This document shows positions 42,505-52,242 of a stretch of 64,000 bases of DNA, one piece after another; position 1 is the stretch's first letter, and every line of letters starts with the position of its first letter. Origin of the DNA: Phymatolithon calcareum (Eukaryota > Rhodophyta > Florideophyceae > Hapalidiales); assembly GCA_977006965.1 (NCBI GenBank), contig OZ345362.1, positions 1,736,001-1,800,000 on the forward strand, in the 5' to 3' direction. A model generated the notes under the pieces. That model ran no database searches. It saw nothing but the letters and a program-made list of their open reading frames with translations, and was not told where the DNA came from. A program made the position numbers and the translations under genes.

Positions 42505-42824
42505 TTGCGCGGTTTCGTGCCGGGCAAAGAGCGATCCATCACCTGGCGACTTCACTTCTGTTCGATGAGGAACAAGTTGAGCTGCGGCGTTTGAAGGGCC
42601 AAGAGAAGAGGCGGAAGAAGAAGGAGCTGTACTGTCGTCCCCGGGTCGTTTTCTTCGGCAATGCTGAGTACAAGTTTGGGAAAAGCGGGCTTGCTCCGCG
42701 GAAGAAGCTGATTCGGGCTTTGGCGAAAATGTGTCCTGTGGTTCTGACGGACGAGTTCCGGACGTCTGCACGTTGTCATGGATGTGGGAAGGGTATTGTT
42801 GCACTCTCAAGGTCAGCAAAGTAG
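42483..42824 (+). pseudogene. Fanzor/TnpB-like RNA-guided nuclease core, fragment
   Basis: An open plus frame reads LRRRKRFARFRAGQRAIHHL, then a Lys/Arg-rich stretch, VVFFGNAEYKFGKSGLAP, RKKLIRALAKMCPVVLTDEF, RTSARCHGCGKG and a stop at 42824. An FFG(N/D) strand, a following Gly-rich turn, (V/L)L(T/V)DE(F/H/Y)RTS and the first CxxC of a zinc ribbon are the order expected near the C terminus of IS605-OrfB/TnpB proteins and their eukaryotic Fanzor relatives; the Glu of TDEF would be the second RuvC acid. The second half of the ribbon and the last RuvC Asp are found in a different frame at 43289-43573. The N-terminal half is missing or rearranged. The gene looks broken unless an intron joins the two parts. 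Confidence 0.6.
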
Positions 42825-42967
42825 TCGGCACTCGCTCTCACCAATTGTGGCTTGCTTGAGATGCGATCCTTTTTCTGCTGCTATAAGCGGTGCCTTATCA
42901 GCTATCGGATTCTCCAACCTCTGGCTGGGGGATGCATATCACACCCCACGAATACCGCCACTATCAT

Positions 42968-43161
42968 ATCACTGTTAGGTCTAAAGGCTACCTCGATACG
43001 CACGTGCGAGTCAGTGACCCAACTTGGCGTTCTCTTGGGCCTCCCCTCCTGTGATGTCAGGTCTATCACTGTCTGGTCTAACGGCTACCGCGATACGCAC
43101 GTGCGAGTCAGTGACCCAACTCGGCGATATCTTTGGTGCCTCCCATCCTATGATTATTTCG
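42968..43161 (+). repeat. Two tandem 97-bp units interrupting the zinc ribbon
   Basis: Units start at 42968 and 43065 (ATCACTGT, GGTCTAA, GCTACC) and share GATACGCACGTGCGAGTCAG followed by TGACCCAAC. A degenerate start of a third unit follows. They lie between the two halves of the Fanzor-like zinc ribbon, either as an insertion or as part of an intron. Confidence 0.85.
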
Positions 43162-43288
43162 ACTGTCGGGTCTGCCCGTTATTAGGACCTGACACTTGCG
43201 GGTGGCCTCCCGACGTGGTCGTTCTCTAGGATCTCCCCTAAGTCTTTTGCTGTCAGTGTCTTTCTTAGCCTTCTTGTTTTGCCATTGA

Positions 43289-43573
43289 CCGAGCTCACAT
43301 TGCAAGCCACTGTTTTGTTCGACAACAAGAGACATACGCCGCAGTTTCAGATTGCCAGTGAGATGGCACACTATGCAAAAGGGTGAAGGTTTTCGTGTGT
43401 TGCGTTGTGGAAGTAGCGAAACGGGCGAGAACTCCTGCAGCGTGGGCGACATTGACAGAGACGTGAATGCCACGCGCAATATAGGAAGATGTGGTGTCCG
43501 CATGCTTCTAGGAAAGAGCGTCCGGAGTATCTGTCTAGGTCGTAGTCGTCCCACTATTTTTTCTGTTTATTAG
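43289..43573 (+). pseudogene. Fanzor/TnpB-like C-terminal fragment
   Basis: The frame opens after a stop at 43286-43288. It contains FRVLRCGSSETGENSCSVGD, then IDRDVNATRNIG and, near the end, LGRSRPTIF. A Cys pair followed by (D/N)RDxNAxRNI and a terminal R-P motif is the standard C terminus of TnpB/Fanzor proteins; the Asp of DRDVNA is the third RuvC residue. It is out of phase with the core fragment at 42483-42824 and separated from it by tandem repeats. A perfect palindrome begins 58 bp after its stop, where TnpB-type elements usually place their right end and guide-RNA region. Confidence 0.6.
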
Positions 43574-43631
43574 CTGGTATGCATAAGTATATCTGGTGTC
43601 TCTACCGTGTTCATACGGGTTGCTCTTATCT

Positions 43632-43685
43632 CTTGTTCACAAGGGGAGCAATACTGTTAACAGTATTGCTCCCCTTGTAAACAAG
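43632..43685. repeat. Near-perfect 54-bp palindrome, no spacer
   Basis: Arms 43632-43658 and 43659-43685, one mismatch, centred on CTGTT|AACAG. It lies just downstream of the Fanzor-like C-terminal fragment. Confidence 0.9.
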
Positions 43686-44991
43686 GCAATAATAAACAGC
43701 TACTACGCGAGGTCCTCTCATTTACACTGTCATTTTAACGACAGGCAATTGATTCGGTTTATTCGTTATTTGTTCTACAAGTACCTGTAGACGTTCTGTA
43801 ATTCTGTTTACTCTAAGTAGGAAGTTCTCGAAAGACATGGAGAAGTTCTTCTGATGTCCATCTCTGATGCCTGGACGCCTGACTTTGGAATTGTACTTGT
43901 CAGCCATTGAGGATCCGCGTCGTGAAAACGCTCGCATTGCATGGTTTGCATTCCAGGCATACTGTCATTTAGAAGTACCATATGGTTGAAGTGCTTTGGG
44001 ATCGAGTGTCACAGGAGAAGGTGTCGCAGCTCTAAGACTGTCTAACGTTTGAGAAGGAAATTTGATGCTCATAATTCGATCCCCCTTTTTATAATCCATG
44101 AGCATGTCCTCGGGCGGTTCAAGCTCAAAACTTGAACCATCACTAGGTTTTCCTCCCATTTCCACTACGTTTCGCGGAGAAAAAGAATATAACATTCTCG
44201 CCGTGGAATTAGATTGGCGAGTGGTTGAACCGCAATAACTGTGGCTTCTGGTGGGATCGTCTAGAGTAGGAGCGGCAGACAGAGAAGAAGCGTGGTTTCA
44301 AATCTAGCACACGAAACTCCTTTCTGTAATCGCAGTACCGTAGAAGTGAATCAAGGAAAGCATAGCATTTAGAGCCTGGCAGCAGGATAACATAGAAAAT
44401 TGTTATTATGTGAATCTGAAACAAAGCACCCGCAGCTCTTCAAAAGGTGCCTACTGTAGTCTCAATTGAGGCAGCTTGTTGTCAAACAGAATCATACAGC
44501 CACTGTAATGAGGGTACGTCATCTAGATTCGACATTGCTAGGTCAGTTGCGGGGAGTGGAATTTTTGGTACCAGACACGCCCCTTGATGTACTGTAGGCC
44601 CCTGCTGTGCATATCCCAACTGAATCAGATCACTTCTCACTATTGATGACCTACTAGATTTGCCGACTCGATGGATCTTTGATTTATGGGATCACCGGAT
44701 GTACATTGATTAGAATCATAAGCTCAATTAACAACTAAAATCCATTCCGTAATTTTTTTCCTGTACACGTGTATGTTCTCATCTAATGCGATGTTCCATC
44801 GCAAAAATCTGGCCAGCCATGCTGTTCAATCGATACAAAACTATCGATGCTCTTCATGGCTTGAACGTTTCGCCGCTGCTGTCGCCGCGCCTCGTTTCCG
44901 AGACGAACAACACAAACCTCCAGCCCGTAAGTCTCAAGGCCACCGTCCGTGCCTCCATCGTCGTCACAATCGCTATCGCCGGGCAATAGCT
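43686..44991. other. Intergenic, possible small coding remnants
   Basis: Two short minus-strand frames (43722-43937 and 43965-44195) have a protein-like hydrophilic composition, the second with ELEPPEDMLMDYKKGDR, and may be fragments of one decayed gene. The second copy of the dispersed repeat is at about 44222-44296. The pantothenate kinase promoter must lie in the last few hundred bases. Confidence 0.35.
44222..44296 (+). repeat. Dispersed repeat, copy 2
   Basis: Same orientation as 3095-3168; shared GGATCGTCTA-like block and CAGAGAAGAAGCGTG. Confidence 0.55.
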
Positions 44992-46770
44992 ATGGCCGTC
45001 CGCGGCAGCCATGACGACCTTGTCCGGGTCGACACCGCCCGTGCAGTCATTTCCCGCGTCAATCTTCTCGAGGAGAGCAACGCCCTTGCGATCGATATTG
45101 GTGGCAATCTTGCCAAGCTTCTCTATCTCCAACCGCACGGCGTAAACACAGCGGCTCCCACTCTTGTTATCGATCGACTCCGTTCCGGAGTCGCCCCTTC
45201 ACTTTCCGTGCATGTCCCGGCACTGTCGGGTACGCTTCATTTCTTCGCTTTCGAAACCCGTAACGTTGAAGAGCTCGCCACGTTCATACGTCTACACTGG
45301 CTGGACCCGAAAGCAGCTGACGTCGCGGAACACAAGAGTATTCGTGCTACCGGTGGTGGCTCTTACAAATACGCCCGGCTTTTTTGTGAAACTCTTGGTG
45401 TCACTCTCGCTCGTTTCGATGAAATGACGTGTGCGGTTGCCGGCCTCAATTTTATGTTGTCCAGCGTGCACGAGGAGGTTTACTCCTTCGTCCCGCCAGC
45501 TCCCACCAATCTCAATTCGCAGTTTCGCCCAGGTGCTGCAGCCGTCTCGATCGACAGCTGTCGCAAGTTCGTGCCAGCAAGTGCAAACCCCTTCCCGTAT
45601 GTTTTGGTCAATATTGGTAGCGGCGTGAGCATTGTCAAGGTCACGGGGCACGGAAAGTTCGAGCGCATCTCAGGCTCTTCGCTTGGCGGAGGCACATTTT
45701 GGGGGCTCGCTCGACTGCTGCTCAATTGTTCAACGTTTGACGATGTCATAGAGCTTACGAACCGTGGCAACCACGCGAATGTCGATATGCTGGTGGGAGA
45801 TATTTACGGCGGTGCTTATTCCTCTCTTAATCTTGACGCCACAGTTATCGCCGCGTCCTTCGGCAAGGTCACAATGTCTGCCGATGAAGCGCGTCCAGTG
45901 ACGTCATGGATGGGCGCCAAAAAGCGCTTTTTCCGAGCCATACGATCGACCTTTGATTTGTGGTTGGCTTTCTTTCTCGCCATTCCTGTTCTCGGTACCC
46001 TACTTCGCATTCTGGGCCTGAAGGATCCATTCCCGTCTAAGATTGCCAATCTCGCGCTGAGCCCACGCTTCCGTCCGCAAGATGTGGCTATGTCTCTACT
46101 GCGCATGGTGTCTTACAACATTGGACAAATTGCGTATCTTAACGCCCGCGTGCACAACCTGGAGCGTATTTACTTTGGGGGTAACTTTATTCGCAACCAC
46201 CCACACACGATTGCTGATATCGCGTTTGCAGTCGAATTTTGGTCGCAGGGGAAAACCAAGGCGCTGTTCCTTAAGCACGATGGCTATCTCGGCGCGATCG
46301 GCGCCTTTATTGGTGCTGAGAGTGCATCCCCTGCAGAGCATGTGCCTGCGTGCAGTGCGGGTGGCAAGCAGTCGGGTAAAATAACCGAGGCTGTCGCCGC
46401 AGGTCAGGCTGTGGCTGGTGCACCAGTTGTGGCAAATGGTGGATCCAAGCAGGGTAAGGCACGCTCGCGCAAGTCGCGTGTGCGAGCTGTGGCGAATGGA
46501 ACAAATGGGGTGGATGAACCGAATGGTTCGGTGAAGGCGAACGGGGTGGCAAAGTCGAGCAGAGCTGCAAAGCCTAACGGAGTGAGCGGTATTAACACGG
46601 GGGTGCGCGAAGGGGCGCAAGGTTCGAGTAACGGGATTTCTGGTGACAAGAAGAAGGAAGCGGATGATGTTTTGTACTATGACGAGAATTCGGAGGCGTA
46701 TCGTGAGGCGGTGGCCGGAGAGTGGACCACGGTGGTGCCGCGTGGGAAGCGGAAGGCAGGAGACGCGTGA
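44992..46770 (+). CDS. Pantothenate kinase, eukaryotic type (PanK-II)
   Basis: A single-exon frame. It opens at 44773, but the ATG at 44992 has a better context and the first 73 codons are very basic and unlike the family, so I prefer 44992 (592 aa). ALAIDIGGNLAKLLYL is the phosphate-1 loop of the actin/hexokinase-like fold. GGGSYKYARLF, FDEMTCAVAGLNF, PYVLVNIGSGVSI and SGSSLGGGTFWGLARLL are all typical of eukaryotic pantothenate kinases. The enzyme phosphorylates pantothenate with ATP, the first step of coenzyme A synthesis. A C-terminal tail of about 140 residues is low-complexity, rich in Ala, Gly, Asn, Lys and Ser, and outside the catalytic fold. If the long N terminus is real it could be a targeting leader. 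The gene is convergent with RFT1. Confidence 0.93.
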   Translation: MAVRGSHDDLVRVDTARAVISRVNLLEESNALAIDIGGNLAKLLYLQPHGVNTAAPTLVIDRLRSGVAPSLSVHVPALSGTLHFFAFETRNVEELATFIRLHWLDPKAADVAEHKSIRATGGGSYKYARLFCETLGVTLARFDEMTCAVAGLNFMLSSVHEEVYSFVPPAPTNLNSQFRPGAAAVSIDSCRKFVPASANPFPYVLVNIGSGVSIVKVTGHGKFERISGSSLGGGTFWGLARLLLNCSTFDDVIELTNRGNHANVDMLVGDIYGGAYSSLNLDATVIAASFGKVTMSADEARPVTSWMGAKKRFFRAIRSTFDLWLAFFLAIPVLGTLLRILGLKDPFPSKIANLALSPRFRPQDVAMSLLRMVSYNIGQIAYLNARVHNLERIYFGGNFIRNHPHTIADIAFAVEFWSQGKTKALFLKHDGYLGAIGAFIGAESASPAEHVPACSAGGKQSGKITEAVAAGQAVAGAPVVANGGSKQGKARSRKSRVRAVANGTNGVDEPNGSVKANGVAKSSRAAKPNGVSGINTGVREGAQGSSNGISGDKKKEADDVLYYDENSEAYREAVAGEWTTVVPRGKRKAGDA

Positions 46771-47097
46771 TGGGATGACGTCATTGTCGGTTATTCTATT
46801 TCTTTGCTAGAAACTACTAATTTTTGTGGCGGCTTGGCCTTTGTAGTTCTCCATAGTGGTGGTGTTTCATGATGCCTCTCGATACCGTTCAATTTTTATG
46901 GTGCGTATGTCTTCTGCAAGACGACGTCCGCGCAAAATGAGATAAACGATAACTCTCTCGCGAAGTTTTGTTTTTTCAATTTCTCTGCTTCGGGATGTAT
47001 GTAAGTAATGTTAGTTTACTTCAATTTGCCAATGCATTGCATGATTGCCGCGTGCATTCAAAACTGACGGACGGAGATGTCCCCTCGAGCCATCACG
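46771..47097. other. Convergent spacer
   Basis: About 330 bp between the 3' ends of the pantothenate kinase and RFT1 genes; nothing else seen. Confidence 0.5.
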
Positions 47098-48807
47098 CTA
47101 GTCTGCATGAACGTGCGCGACACCAAACTTCGAAGTGCCGTTCGTATCATTTTCCCGTTTTCGAGGAGCCGAAGGAGGCAGAGACTCACGACGCATGAGT
47201 CTCCTCATGTCCAACAAAAATGGCCTCTCAAATCGTAGCAATGCGGCTGCAAAAACGGCGAGAGCGAACACACCGGAAACTCCATGCAGCGCAACATGCA
47301 AGAGGTTCATCTCCCCCTTGAAAACCAGAGGCATCACTGAAAGTCCCGCCTGGTGCCCCACAAAACGTTTCTCGCTGTACAATGAAACCGCTCTGGCGAA
47401 GCACAGGGCCAAAAAAATTAGAGGATGAGGAACGGCACCAGCAATAAGCGCAGAAAGCTTTTGCTTGGTGAGCCAGCAATAAAAAATTGTAGAATAGGTC
47501 GTTCGAACCGCCATGTTCAAGCAATTCACCGCGATAATGCCCGTGGCAAGGTGAGTTTTTGCGCCGATGAACAATAGAACGATGTAGGCGACACTCCAGC
47601 AGGCTGAAAATATTGTGTGCTTCCGAAGATCATCTCGTATTGCCGCAGAGAGGAAGAATGCCTCCGTCACTCCGTTCGCCGACATAAACACTAAATACAC
47701 AAAGTAATGGCACAGAAGTCGAGCAGCAGGTGTCTTCTCTGACCATTTCACATCGTAAAGCACACGCACAGCGCTGTAGGCATACGCGGGTCCAATCAAT
47801 GCGAACAAAACGGCAACCAATAATGCCGCTTTCAGAGCGAGGTGCATGGTCTTAATACAAGTCGCCTTTGCATCTCTGACATCGTCTTCATCCGTACCAC
47901 AACTCAAATCTTCCCGGACCCTTTCTCCTGCAACACGCTCCTTCGGGCGAAATGCAGGGGACAAGCGAGAAAACACGTTGAAGCACTGATCCTCCAGGCT
48001 CTCATTAAAGAAGCGGGCAACAATGCTCGCAAAGTTTGCAGCAAGAAAGTATGCTCCCTGCACATTCGGCGGACACATCGCCGCTAACACAAAGCTTTCA
48101 CCATTTCCAAGAATGTATTTGAGAAAACATTGCCAGGTAGTTACCGCCGCCATATGCAAATCATCCACCCGAAGCGATCGGACCATACGCGCGAGAGAGC
48201 CAAAAGGAACAGGTGTCACCCCGCGAGCGACTCGCATACTGAATAACATGGAAACGGAATAAGCGAAATGGCCAAATGCCGCAGCAGGGGCAGCATGAGA
48301 CGGCTTGAACGCCGCCCACACCGCAATCGCACTCGCAAGCCCAGATATCAACACACTGAGCGCTCTCGCGCGCGAATTGTGGGCGTACCGCTCACGCCGA
48401 CTGGTGAATATGACGTGCGGCTCGGCCGCAGCGCGGACGCACAGCGAGGCGACGACGATTGCCAGCGCGGGGATGTTATCCGGTCGCCAAACGGAAAGAA
48501 TTACACCACCAAGCACGGCACATGCAGAGGTGATTGCAACGCAAACGGCGGAAAGGGCAGCAGCCACACCGTCAGATGGTACGCGAAGTGATACTTTTCG
48601 AAAGCCAGATATTGGGAGAATTAGCAATGATACAACGAGAGATACATTGAGTTCTGTTTCGGCCACGCGTTCAGGACCCAATGTGCGGACTACGCCGGCG
48701 CGCAGGAGGAAGGAGCAAATACGCGATACGAGCTGCCAGGTGATGTGCGCCGATACGCCGGCGGCCGCGGCGTGCACTGTCGCTGATGCACGAGACGGTG
48801 GACTCAT
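47098..48807 (-). CDS. RFT1: RFT1 homolog, ER multi-pass membrane protein of N-glycosylation
   Basis: A 569-aa single-exon protein with about a dozen hydrophobic segments of the MATE/flippase-like MOP type. The N terminus (ITWQLVSRICSFLLRAGVVR, then LNVSLVVSLLILPISGFRKV) matches the first two helices of the RFT1 family. A central stretch (SFVLAAMCPPNVQGAYFLAA, FFNESLEDQCFNVFSRL) is the best conserved RFT1 block. RFT1 is needed for Man5GlcNAc2-PP-dolichol use in the ER lumen during N-glycan assembly; whether it is itself the flippase is disputed. A loop of about 35 charged residues follows the central block. The length is normal (540-570 aa). Divergent from TFIIF-alpha across about 1 kb. Confidence 0.93.
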   Translation of the reverse strand: MSPPSRASATVHAAAAGVSAHITWQLVSRICSFLLRAGVVRTLGPERVAETELNVSLVVSLLILPISGFRKVSLRVPSDGVAAALSAVCVAITSACAVLGGVILSVWRPDNIPALAIVVASLCVRAAAEPHVIFTSRRERYAHNSRARALSVLISGLASAIAVWAAFKPSHAAPAAAFGHFAYSVSMLFSMRVARGVTPVPFGSLARMVRSLRVDDLHMAAVTTWQCFLKYILGNGESFVLAAMCPPNVQGAYFLAANFASIVARFFNESLEDQCFNVFSRLSPAFRPKERVAGERVREDLSCGTDEDDVRDAKATCIKTMHLALKAALLVAVLFALIGPAYAYSAVRVLYDVKWSEKTPAARLLCHYFVYLVFMSANGVTEAFFLSAAIRDDLRKHTIFSACWSVAYIVLLFIGAKTHLATGIIAVNCLNMAVRTTYSTIFYCWLTKQKLSALIAGAVPHPLIFLALCFARAVSLYSEKRFVGHQAGLSVMPLVFKGEMNLLHVALHGVSGVFALAVFAAALLRFERPFLLDMRRLMRRESLPPSAPRKRENDTNGTSKFGVAHVHAD

Positions 48808-49817
48808 TGTGGTGTGGGCGGCTCTTCTGGCGCGGTGGGTGAGGTCGTGGTGGCGGCGGCTGGGCGCGCGGATGGGCGGCGTGATGCTGTGGCCGCGGCA
48901 GTACGACTTGCGTTGCTCAATGGGTTGGGAAAAAGAACGAGAAATACTTTGAGCGACTCAGAACGTGCACAGCGCAGTGCGCGAGAAATTGGGCCTCTGA
49001 GCATTTGTGGGGCGAGGGGAACAGTGAGAGGCGACCTCCTTGAGGAGAACCAAACGAAAGCGGACTCTGTCCGCGGCGGTAAATGAAGAGGACGCTATCT
49101 TTTACAAGAGCTAAATAGATTGCCACAAATATCGTGGAGGACAACAGTTTTAAAAATATTTCCGAAGAGCTCAAAGTCATAAAAAACGTGAATAATATTT
49201 TTAAAAAGTTTTTTAATATCGTTGCACAGTTAAAGGAGCCTTTCTCCACGCTCTTGAAAAGTTTTTGTTCGTGACTAAAAACACAGAATGTTTCCACCGG
49301 TTTCCAGCGTCACCTGTACTGCATTTATCCTGATTGATTTTTCACATTTTCAGCCAACGAACTTAGAATTTGTGTTTGTGTTGCTTTGAGTTTTCCGGGG
49401 CGACTGGAGCGCGCTCTGATATTTTAATATCTTAAAAGAAGCTCGCACAAATTGCGCAAACTTCGAAATTTCCACCCTCTCTGAAATGCAGACTTTACAT
49501 TTTTGATTTCTTATGATATGAAAATTTTTATTTTATAATAGGCGTCTGCCCTAGGGCAGACGCCTATTATACAGTAAAATAAAAAATTTCACTACAGCTC
49601 ACAACTGCTGTCACAATGTGCCTCTGCCAGTCTGGATTGTCCCACGCGTCTCACACCAAGAACCCATCAAAAATATATTCACATCTCTCTCTCACACCAG
49701 AGGAACATTCTCCTGCTCACACTGACAAAGCACTCTACGCCGTTGAAGTCGAGCACGACAACCCTTTCGTGCTCTACAGTACGAAGCATTCTCGGCTCCG
49801 CCCGCCGAGCTGAAAGC
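48808..49817. other. Divergent promoter region with foldback
   Basis: About 1 kb between the RFT1 and TFIIF-alpha starts. No gene is supported, although a GC-rich frame runs over the RFT1 leader side. The foldback at 49520-49590 lies about 230 bp before the TFIIF-alpha start. Confidence 0.45.
49520..49590. repeat. Foldback with 18-bp perfect inner arms
   Basis: The inner palindrome ATAATAGGCGTCTGCCCT and its exact complement meet without a spacer (49535-49570). Outer AT-rich arms continue the pairing after a 5-nt bulge (ACAGT) on the right side. Confidence 0.88.
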
Positions 49818-51413
49818 ATGGCCGATGAAAGCCTTGACGCCGAAGCCATCACCGGCGGTGGCGGATACGTCGACGACGACATTGATCTCGACGATGATGA
49901 CGATGAACCGCTGACGGGCATCGTCCGCCCGCTCGACACCCCATCTGCCGGCCAACCGCCAGCAAAGAAATCCCGCGTCGAACCTTTGTCCACCGGTCCC
50001 GCATTAACTGAAGCCGCACTTGCAGAGGACCAACCGCAATCCACTGACTTATTGCTTCGACCGGGGTCTCGTGCCGACCGAGACATAATGCTGGCGCGTT
50101 TCCTCACCGTCATGCCGGACCTGGGCACCGCTGAGCGTGTGCGACTATACCGTGACCGCGAGGGAACAGCCAAGGGTCGTAAGATTGGATTGGAAGCGCA
50201 CCGGAAACAGCAGTCGTACTACAACAGTTTTGTAGGCAAGCGCCGTCTCGAGCGCTACAAGACACAGGGGTTGAGCACAATCCCCGACCGCTCGCGAAAG
50301 GGCTGGGTTCTCGAGATTGCAAAGGAGGGCACTACACCAACTGAACCTCCACCGCCACCGGAGCGCGGGCAGCCGCACACGTATCCTCCGGAGGCGGACG
50401 TATTTACCGGTGCATTCGACGGACTGTCCGGCAGTAGCTACGCGCTAATGGTGATGCATGCCGACGGGCGCAACGTTGACGTCGTGCCGGTGGGTCAGCA
50501 TGCATGGTTTTCATTCCGCAGCGCGCGTCCCGGTGGCGCAGCCACGGCAGAGGAGGCTGCGGCGGCGATGCAGAAGATGCAAAACAAAGGTGAGAAGCGG
50601 ATTGGGAAGCTATATAGCAAATATGAGGAGGCTCAGGAGCGAAGGGAGGGATATATGGGCGGATTCTCGCGCTTTGAGGAGAAGCGGAACGTGTCGGCTG
50701 TGGGTTTGCGAAGAAAAATTAGTGCTAAGAGAGAGGCGGAGAAGGAAAGCGGTGGCGAGTTTATGGACTTTGAGCAAGAATTTGACAATGATGACCTCCT
50801 GCAAATTGACAAGGAGGAGGTTGAAAACACGAAGGGCGAGCGTAAGGTGCGCAATGTCAGAAAACATCAGGAATTGATTCGCAAACTCATCAAGGATGAG
50901 CAGGAAGTTGATGCTCCGAAAAGTCCGCGGTCCGACTCGGAGGACGAGGACGCGAATGAGAAGGGGTCGAAGCCGCCATCACGGTCTCCTTCACCACCGC
51001 GGTCATCGCCAGGATCACGCGCCATCTCACCGGCGCGCCAGTTTCCCGGTGCCCGTCCGCCGGCTGGACGATCAGGGAATGCACGCACTACAGCTGCAGT
51101 AGCAGGGGCTGGACGTAGTCAGCCGCCGTCAAATGCTGTTTCGCGCGCTGGTACTCCGCAGCTGCTGGAGTTTGGCGACATTCTGCCCCCGCCCGGTACT
51201 CTACCTACCGCGAAACATGTTACGGCTGTGCTGCAAAGACTGATCAAGCAGAAGGGGGTGGTGAAACTGAAGGATCTGTTTCGCTTTTTTGAAAGGAATA
51301 CGGAGGAGCAGAAGACGAACCTCAGGAAGGTTATCAAGCTTGTAGGACTGTTGCGCGAGGAAACTCCAGGGTCGAAAGTATATCTTATTTCCCTCAAACC
51401 GACACAGTCTTAA
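49818..51413 (+). CDS. GTF2F1: Transcription initiation factor IIF subunit alpha (RAP74)
   Basis: A 531-aa single-exon protein from the ATG at 49818; the frame extends to 49743 without an ATG-led family match. The N-terminal acidic stretch (DDDIDLDDDDDEP) is followed by the dimerisation/triple-barrel region, recognisable by SSYALMVMHADGRNVDVVPV and HAWFSFRSA. The central part is charged, with many Lys/Glu residues and an Arg/Ser/Pro-rich linker (SPRSDSEDEDANEKGS). The C terminus (TAKHVTAVLQRLIKQKGVV, LKDLFRF, LRKVIKLVGLL) is the RAP74 winged helix, which contacts FCP1 and TFIIB in other eukaryotes. It works with TFIIF-beta to recruit RNA polymerase II. Length is close to human RAP74 (517 aa). 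Confidence 0.9.
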   Translation: MADESLDAEAITGGGGYVDDDIDLDDDDDEPLTGIVRPLDTPSAGQPPAKKSRVEPLSTGPALTEAALAEDQPQSTDLLLRPGSRADRDIMLARFLTVMPDLGTAERVRLYRDREGTAKGRKIGLEAHRKQQSYYNSFVGKRRLERYKTQGLSTIPDRSRKGWVLEIAKEGTTPTEPPPPPERGQPHTYPPEADVFTGAFDGLSGSSYALMVMHADGRNVDVVPVGQHAWFSFRSARPGGAATAEEAAAAMQKMQNKGEKRIGKLYSKYEEAQERREGYMGGFSRFEEKRNVSAVGLRRKISAKREAEKESGGEFMDFEQEFDNDDLLQIDKEEVENTKGERKVRNVRKHQELIRKLIKDEQEVDAPKSPRSDSEDEDANEKGSKPPSRSPSPPRSSPGSRAISPARQFPGARPPAGRSGNARTTAAVAGAGRSQPPSNAVSRAGTPQLLEFGDILPPPGTLPTAKHVTAVLQRLIKQKGVVKLKDLFRFFERNTEEQKTNLRKVIKLVGLLREETPGSKVYLISLKPTQS

Positions 51414-52242
51414 TGCACTGCCGCTGTGATGTTCGTCATGGTGAAGTGGCAGCGGGCGGTCTGGAGGCAGGGTCTCACCCAGTTTTTTTCTCCGTGTGCA
51501 GTGCATTGGAGGGCAACATGTACAGATAACAGGTAGTGCTGTCAAAAAAAATATGTAGAGTTTCTCTAGAGCAGCAAAGGATACGTCGCTCTGCATAGTG
51601 TCATGCGGACGTGTTGAGGACTAATGGAACTCGCGAAAGAGAACGAGCTTGTGGAACAGTGCAGTATTGAGTAAAGCAGCGAAAGGATTAACCAGGTGTG
51701 GGCCACAGTTTACTGCTAGGTTGGGCCGCAATATTCTCAATTTCTGTATAATTCACTTCGTTGTCGACGTCGTTTCCAACGATTGTAATGTATCGAATTC
51801 TAATTCGCAATCCTCGCCCCGTTCACGCGACGCTAAGATGACGGTCCTGAAGGACGGCGCGCAGGTTTGGCGGTGAATCAGGGTATTCTTCCCATGCTTC
51901 TTAATTGTTATCTCCGGGTGATACACACGATTCTCTTTGTCTCTTCTTCTCGTGGAGTCGCACGTGTCGCACTACAACCGTACCATTGGCCGTTGAATGT
52001 CACCGTGAGAGGTAGGTCTTTGTCCGAGTGGGAGAGCCATGGCCTGGCAGGTCGGTCCTTTGCCGTGCCGTGCCCCTGCGCACCGTCACCAGGTCACACC
52101 GACGTTGTCGGTGTCCCCAACGCAAAATGAAATAAAGTCACGCCACGCCAAAATGGTTTATGGAAGAGCCCTCATCGAAAACACTGGGTGGGCCGCTTTT
52201 CTCTTCGCTTGTTTAATCCTACGTACAGCTTCAACCGGCCGG
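51414..52242. other. Intergenic, no gene supported
   Basis: About 830 bp between the 3' ends of TFIIF-alpha and ICMT (convergent). Only short frames. Confidence 0.5.

Noticed and set aside
42968-43161. CRISPR-like array
   Set aside because: Only two to three long contiguous units without spacers; a plain tandem repeat.
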